From Parvularcula sp038749595 (GTDB taxonomy: Bacteria > Pseudomonadota > Alphaproteobacteria > Caulobacterales > Parvularculaceae): a stretch of 64,000 bases of DNA. Each line of letters opens with the position of its first letter. Position 1 is the first letter of the stretch. The stretch lies in NCBI GenBank assembly GCA_038749595.1, contig JBCDHW010000006.1, positions 155,176 to 219,175 of the forward strand. Reading direction: 5' to 3'. A program made the translations under genes and the position numbers. Below, one piece after another: positions 60,441 through 64,000 of this stretch. The notes under the pieces were generated by a model, which was not told the DNA's origin, did no database searches, and saw nothing but the letters and a program-made list of their open reading frames with translations.

Positions 60441-61631
60441 ATGCGTATTCTCCGCACCATGATGACGTTTACTGAACGAGCTGCGCAACGCCTCTCTCGC
60501 CGTCGGCGCGATCTGTACACGAAGGCCGTCGTGACCCTCGCGACGTTCTTGTCCGTAGGCGCCTTACTAACCGGCCCCGCTGCTGGTTCGCGGTTGAAAG
60601 ACATCACGAAAATTGAGGGCGTCCGGGAAAACCAGCTGATTGGCTACGGCCTTGTGGTGGGTCTGCCAGGAACAGGTGACCGGACCCAAAACGCTCTTTT
60701 TACTGAGCAATCACTGCGCTCGATGCTCGAGCGTTTTGGTGTTGCGCTCGACCCTGAGCGGATCCTGCAAACGCGGAACACGGCGGCCGTTATGGTCACG
60801 GCATCGCTGCCTGGTTTCTCGCGCGGCGGAGACCGGATCGACGTGAACGTCTCGGCCCTCGGCGATGCCCGAAGCCTTCAAGGCGGTACACTGCTTGTCA
60901 CGCCGCTAACCGCCGCAGACGGCAATGTCTACGCGGTGGCGCAGGGCCAGCTCATCATCAGCGGCTTTCAAGCCCAAGGCCAGGCTGGTTCGATTTCACG
61001 GGGTGTACCGACGGCTGGTCGCATTCCCGAGGGCGCCACAGTCGAGCGGGAACTCGCATTTCCGATCAATGACTTAGAGCGTGTTCGCTTGATCCTGAAG
61101 AACCCTGATTTCACGACCGCCAACAGAATCGCCAGTGCGATCGACGCCCGCCTCTCCGGTCGTTTTGCTCAAGCGATCGACTTAGCAACTGTCGAAGTCT
61201 CTGTCCCCGCCGACTATACCGGGTCCGTCACAACGATGCTTGCGGATCTCGAGAGCATCGATATCGAGACTGACGAAGTCGCCCGCGTGGTTGTCGATGA
61301 AGGTTCGGGGACGATCGTCATCGGTAATAACGTCCGTATAAGCCCCGTTGCAGTCGCCCACGGCAACATCACAATCCGCGTCTCAGAGCGTCCCCTGCCC
61401 TCGCAGCCATCACCGTTTAGCAGGGTTGGCGAGACCGTCGTGGTCCCGCGTACCGACATTAACGTCGAGGAGGAGCTGGGCAACGGGTTCCAAGTCATCG
61501 AGCCCAACGTCACGCTGCAAGAGGTCGTCGACGGTCTCAATGCCATGGGTGTCAGCCCGCGCGATATGATTTCGATCCTGCAAACGATCAAAGCTTCGGG
61601 TGCTCTGCAGGCGGAGCTCGTTGTTCAATGA
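60441..61631 (+). CDS. flgI: Flagellar P-ring protein FlgI
   Basis: FlgI of 396 aa with an N-terminal extension before the signal peptide (VVTLATFLSVGALLTGPAAG). Conserved body: LKDITKIEGVRENQLIGYGL, VVGLPGTGDRTQNALFTEQS, VNVSALGDARSLQGGTLLVT, PLTAADGNVYAVAQGQL. Shorter starts at ATG codons 7 or 8 are possible. First gene of flgI-flgJ-flgN-like. Confidence 0.95.
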   Translation: MRILRTMMTFTERAAQRLSRRRRDLYTKAVVTLATFLSVGALLTGPAAGSRLKDITKIEGVRENQLIGYGLVVGLPGTGDRTQNALFTEQSLRSMLERFGVALDPERILQTRNTAAVMVTASLPGFSRGGDRIDVNVSALGDARSLQGGTLLVTPLTAADGNVYAVAQGQLIISGFQAQGQAGSISRGVPTAGRIPEGATVERELAFPINDLERVRLILKNPDFTTANRIASAIDARLSGRFAQAIDLATVEVSVPADYTGSVTTMLADLESIDIETDEVARVVVDEGSGTIVIGNNVRISPVAVAHGNITIRVSERPLPSQPSPFSRVGETVVVPRTDINVEEELGNGFQVIEPNVTLQEVVDGLNAMGVSPRDMISILQTIKASGALQAELVVQ

Positions 61632-61960
61632 CCATCGCTCCTGTGACGCCGCTCGGCGCTGAAACGCAACCTGACATTGATATCGCTGGCGCGGCCCGGA
61701 AACTCACCGCCGCTTCCGCCCCTGAAGACGTGCGCAAAGCGGCGGAAGGCTTCGAAGCTATCTTCTTGAATCAGTTCGTCTCTTCAATGTTTGAAGGCAT
61801 TGAAGCCGACGGGCCTTTTGGCGGCGGCCAAGCTGAAAAAATGTGGCAGGGGCTGCTTGTCCAGCATATCGCCGACGCATTCGCGCAACGGGGCGGGATC
61901 GGCATCGCCGACATGGTCGCCCGCGAAATCCTTCAGACCTCAGAGGGTATCAATGAATAA
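61628..61960 (+). CDS. flgJ: Rod-binding protein FlgJ (short form)
   Basis: Only the rod-binding domain is present (110 aa): VRKAAEGFEAIFLNQFVSSM, FGGGQAEKMWQGLLVQHIAD, GGIGIADMVAREIL. The muramidase domain of enterobacterial FlgJ is missing, as usual in alphaproteobacteria; the SltF-like protein at 39494 can supply it. Overlaps flgI by 4 bases and the next gene by 8. Confidence 0.9.
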   Translation: MTIAPVTPLGAETQPDIDIAGAARKLTAASAPEDVRKAAEGFEAIFLNQFVSSMFEGIEADGPFGGGQAEKMWQGLLVQHIADAFAQRGGIGIADMVAREILQTSEGINE

Positions 61961-62477
61961 CCCCTTCGACCGCACGCAACAGATCGACCCTGAAAGTCTG
62001 TTTCCGGAGTTTCGCCGCGACGACGTGTTGACCGAAATTGCTGCGGAAGGGCAGCGAGCGCTCCCGACCCGTCCGAAACGCGATCCGCTCATTCTTTCGA
62101 TTATGGCACGGCTCGCCCAATTGCTCAGCGAAGAGACTGCGGCAATTCGTGCAGGTGAGTTTGAGAAGTTCAGTGAACTGCAGCGGCAGAAAGGATCGCT
62201 GATCCGGCAGGCCGAACGGCTGGAGAACAATCGCTCCGCAGTCGAAGCAGTTGAGAGCCTTGAGCCGGAAGCTCTTCGCGCAAAGCTGGAGACGTTCAAT
62301 GAAACGGTCGAGGCCAACATGCGGACGATCGGTGCGGTGAAAGACGCAATCGGCCACGTCCGCAGCCAAGCAATCAAGAAACTTGAAGAAGAAAAGGGCG
62401 ACGGTGTCTATAGCAAAGACGGCGAACGGAAAAGCCTCCACCGTCTGTCTCTTAATGAGACAAAGGTGAAACTCTAG
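61953..62477 (+). CDS. FlgN-like flagellar chaperone
   Basis: A 174-residue helical protein: SIMARLAQLLSEETAAIRAG, EFEKFSELQRQKGSLIRQ, then LRAKLETFNETVEANMRTIG. This is the coiled-coil layout of FlgN, the chaperone of FlgK and FlgL. Conservation is low and the first 45 residues are extra. It overlaps flgJ by 8 bases and precedes the flagellin gene. Confidence 0.65.
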   Translation: MNNPFDRTQQIDPESLFPEFRRDDVLTEIAAEGQRALPTRPKRDPLILSIMARLAQLLSEETAAIRAGEFEKFSELQRQKGSLIRQAERLENNRSAVEAVESLEPEALRAKLETFNETVEANMRTIGAVKDAIGHVRSQAIKKLEEEKGDGVYSKDGERKSLHRLSLNETKVKL

Positions 62478-62522
62478 CTTTTATGACCGCTTAAGGTCAC
62501 TCCTCTACGCAAAGTCCCGCAA

Positions 62523-62541
62523 ACGACCTGTGAGGGGTCGT
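62523..62541 (+). promoter_or_regulatory. Hairpin in the flagellin upstream region
   Basis: ACGACC-TGTGAGG-GGTCGT lies 60 bp before the flagellin ATG. It may be part of the flagellin mRNA leader or a weak terminator for the flgI unit. No sigma54-type promoter (GG-N10-GC form) was recognised in 62478-62600. Confidence 0.4.
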
Positions 62542-62600
62542 GATGCCCCGGCGTCAGAAGGCGCTCCAGAAAAACTTGAGAACCCAAGGAGCCAAGAGAC

Positions 62601-64000
62601 ATGGCATCTCTTCTGACGAATGCGTCCGCGCAGACCGCGCTTCGCACCCTTCGCGACGTACAATCGAACCTTCAAGAAACGCAGGACCGTATTTCTACGG
62701 GTCTGAAAGTCCGTTCACCGAAAGAGAACCCGGCATTCTTCCTCGTTGCACAGACGGTGCGCGGCGACGTTGCTGTTCTTGACGGTCTGAAAGACAACCT
62801 GACGGTTGGCGTGAACACCGCGAAGACCGCTTCGGCTGGCCTGAACGGCATCACCGAGGACATCAACCAAATCCAAAGTGCTCTGACCACGGCACAAACC
62901 GGGACCGCGCTGAACGAAGTTCAGTTCGCGATTGACCAGGTCGTCGGCCAGATCGAAGGCCAGATCGACGCCACGTCGTTCAACGGTGTGAACCTGCTTT
63001 CCGGTTCGGAAACCACCACGATCACCACGACCATCACCCGCGACAACGGCTCGTTCGAGCTGTCGACCTTCACGCTGCAAGGCCAAAACCTTGACAGCCT
63101 CGAGCTCGCAGGCGTTGGCCAGGAGATCTTCGGTACGATCGCAACGGCCGCTGACCTCGCAGCCGCTAACGCATTGGCCCAGCAAAACTTTGACGCCTTC
63201 ACACGGGCGTTCAACTCAGGCTTTGCTGACCGGATCGACGCCAATGGCGACGGCTCTGTCGACCTCGGTGTTCCGGGTACGTCGGCAGGTTCCGACGACA
63301 TCCGCGTTGTCGAAGGTGCAGACCCAACGACCATCACTGACGGTTCGTTCGCGTTCTACGGCAGCCAGGAAGACATCGACTTCCTCGCATCGCTCGGCAT
63401 CGTGGCCACCAACGAAGGCAAGATCGGTGACGACGTTTCGCAAGACGTCATTCAGATCACAGACGTTCGTGTGGCACCGGCTCAGGCAACCGTTGACGCC
63501 TACTTCGCATCGATCGACCCGAACTACACCGCGGGCGACGAAGCTGTGGCGTTCGACTACCTGGTCGCCAAAGAAGCTGGCGCCGCAGCCGCAGCGTTTG
63601 CTGACGTCACCGGCGGCCCAACGGCTGGCGTGAAGTTCCTCACCGAAGCGGTCTTCTCGGACCAGCAGCTGCGTGAGTTCGCCAACGATTCGGGCTTCCG
63701 GACCGTGGCACGTCAGATCGACGTCTCCAGCAACACGACCGGCAACGTGCAAGCAGGCTTCGTCCTCGCCGACACGCTGATCAGCCGCGTCAACATCTCG
63801 GCCACCGTCGTCGGTGTGTTCGAATCGACCCTCAGCTCGCGCCAGGACTTCCTCAGCGATCTGACGGACAGCCTCGAGCTCGGCGTTGCAGCCCTGACAG
63901 AAGCGGACCTCACCGAAGAGTCCAGCCGCCTGCAGAGCTTCCAGGTCCAAGAACAGCTCGCAACACAGGCCCTCTCGATCGCTAACCAGCGCCCGCAGAC
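62601..64000 (+). CDS. Flagellin, long form, cut at the window end
   Basis: ATG at 62601 with AAGGAG upstream. The N-terminal D0/D1 (MASLLTNASAQTALRTLRDV, NLQETQDRISTGLKVRS, GLNGITEDINQIQSALTTAQ) is typical of alphaproteobacterial flagellin; the C-terminal part (LGVAALTEADLTEESSRLQS, FQVQEQLATQALSIANQRPQ) reaches almost to the end of the protein when the window stops. At 466 or more residues it is well above the size of about 270-300 common in this class; about 200 extra residues lie in the centre. Within them DANGDGSVD (about residues 213-221) resembles a calcium-binding loop. Confidence 0.92.
   Translation, partial: MASLLTNASAQTALRTLRDVQSNLQETQDRISTGLKVRSPKENPAFFLVAQTVRGDVAVLDGLKDNLTVGVNTAKTASAGLNGITEDINQIQSALTTAQTGTALNEVQFAIDQVVGQIEGQIDATSFNGVNLLSGSETTTITTTITRDNGSFELSTFTLQGQNLDSLELAGVGQEIFGTIATAADLAAANALAQQNFDAFTRAFNSGFADRIDANGDGSVDLGVPGTSAGSDDIRVVEGADPTTITDGSFAFYGSQEDIDFLASLGIVATNEGKIGDDVSQDVIQITDVRVAPAQATVDAYFASIDPNYTAGDEAVAFDYLVAKEAGAAAAAFADVTGGPTAGVKFLTEAVFSDQQLREFANDSGFRTVARQIDVSSNTTGNVQAGFVLADTLISRVNISATVVGVFESTLSSRQDFLSDLTDSLELGVAALTEADLTEESSRLQSFQVQEQLATQALSIANQRPQ

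Noticed and set aside
62478..62600. Sigma54 promoter before flagellin
   Set aside because: No GG-N10-GC element in the right form was found in the upstream region, although such promoters are common for flagellins in this class.
1..64000. CRISPR array or rRNA genes
   Set aside because: No regular spaced direct repeats of CRISPR type and no rRNA-like stretches were seen on reading both strands.

Overview
This 64 kb window is chromosomal DNA of an alphaproteobacterium, probably of the Caulobacterales/Parvularculales type. The flagellar gene repertoire points there: FliL, FliM, a MotE-like protein, FlgF-FlgG-FlgA-FlgH, a rod-binding FlgJ without a hydrolase domain plus a separate SltF-like transglycosylase, and a CtrA/FtcR-type regulator. 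The tRNA-His has A73 and a G1-U72 pair, a known alphaproteobacterial peculiarity. The N-terminal half of MetH is a separate protein. No rRNA and no CRISPR array were seen. The exact genus is not decidable from sequence reading alone.

Positions 1 to about 14,050 are an accessory, mobile region. It ends at a tyrosine integrase (12727-13878, minus) lying next to the 3' end of tRNA-His (14050-14126, minus), the usual arrangement of an element integrated at a tRNA gene. Its replication core is on the minus strand: two small excisionase/AlpA-like DNA-binding proteins, a small protein of unknown function, a P4/D5-type SF3 helicase (8286-10169) and a terminase-small-subunit-like protein. Directly behind the helicase gene lie two copies of a three-box repeat (CGTAACGG, CGTAACGG, CGTAACGT) in exactly mirrored spacing around an AT-rich centre, a very good candidate replication origin. 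Around this core are cargo genes: the C-terminal end of an MmeI-like restriction-modification protein, an unknown 327-residue protein, a three-gene set with two coiled-coil proteins, an XRE repressor with an ImmA/IrrE-type protease and its likely operator, a PD-(D/E)XK nuclease-like protein, a cold-shock protein and several small proteins. The left attachment site was not found, so the element probably continues beyond the window.

Positions 14,050 to 39,430 are mainly ordinary chromosome: an M48 lipoprotein protease, an SDR that lost its catalytic Tyr and Lys, UbiX with small neighbours, several lipoproteins, a VPxPGA-tailed surface protein, class I ribonucleotide reductase NrdA with two NrdR boxes exactly 31 bp apart, a double FKBP lipoprotein, the MetH N-terminal half, GalE, a Zur-like regulator, CysE, NUDIX and cyclophilin proteins, dodecin, QueF and an aldehyde dehydrogenase. 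A GIY-YIG nuclease gene is flanked by two direct copies of a palindrome-rich repeat (21381-21957).

Positions 39,490 to 64,000 are a flagellar cluster with units in both directions: fliF-fliH-fliN-fliP-fliG-fliJ-sltF (minus), fliL-fliM-motE-like (plus), flgF-flgG-flgA-flgH-fliL-like (minus), a TPR protein followed by motA-motB (plus), flgE-flgK-flgL (plus), an FtcR-like regulator (minus), flgI-flgJ-flgN-like (plus), and a long flagellin cut by the window end. Together they cover MS and C ring, part of the export gate, rod, P and L rings, hook, junction, stator and filament. Export genes such as flhA, flhB, fliQ and fliR are not in the window.
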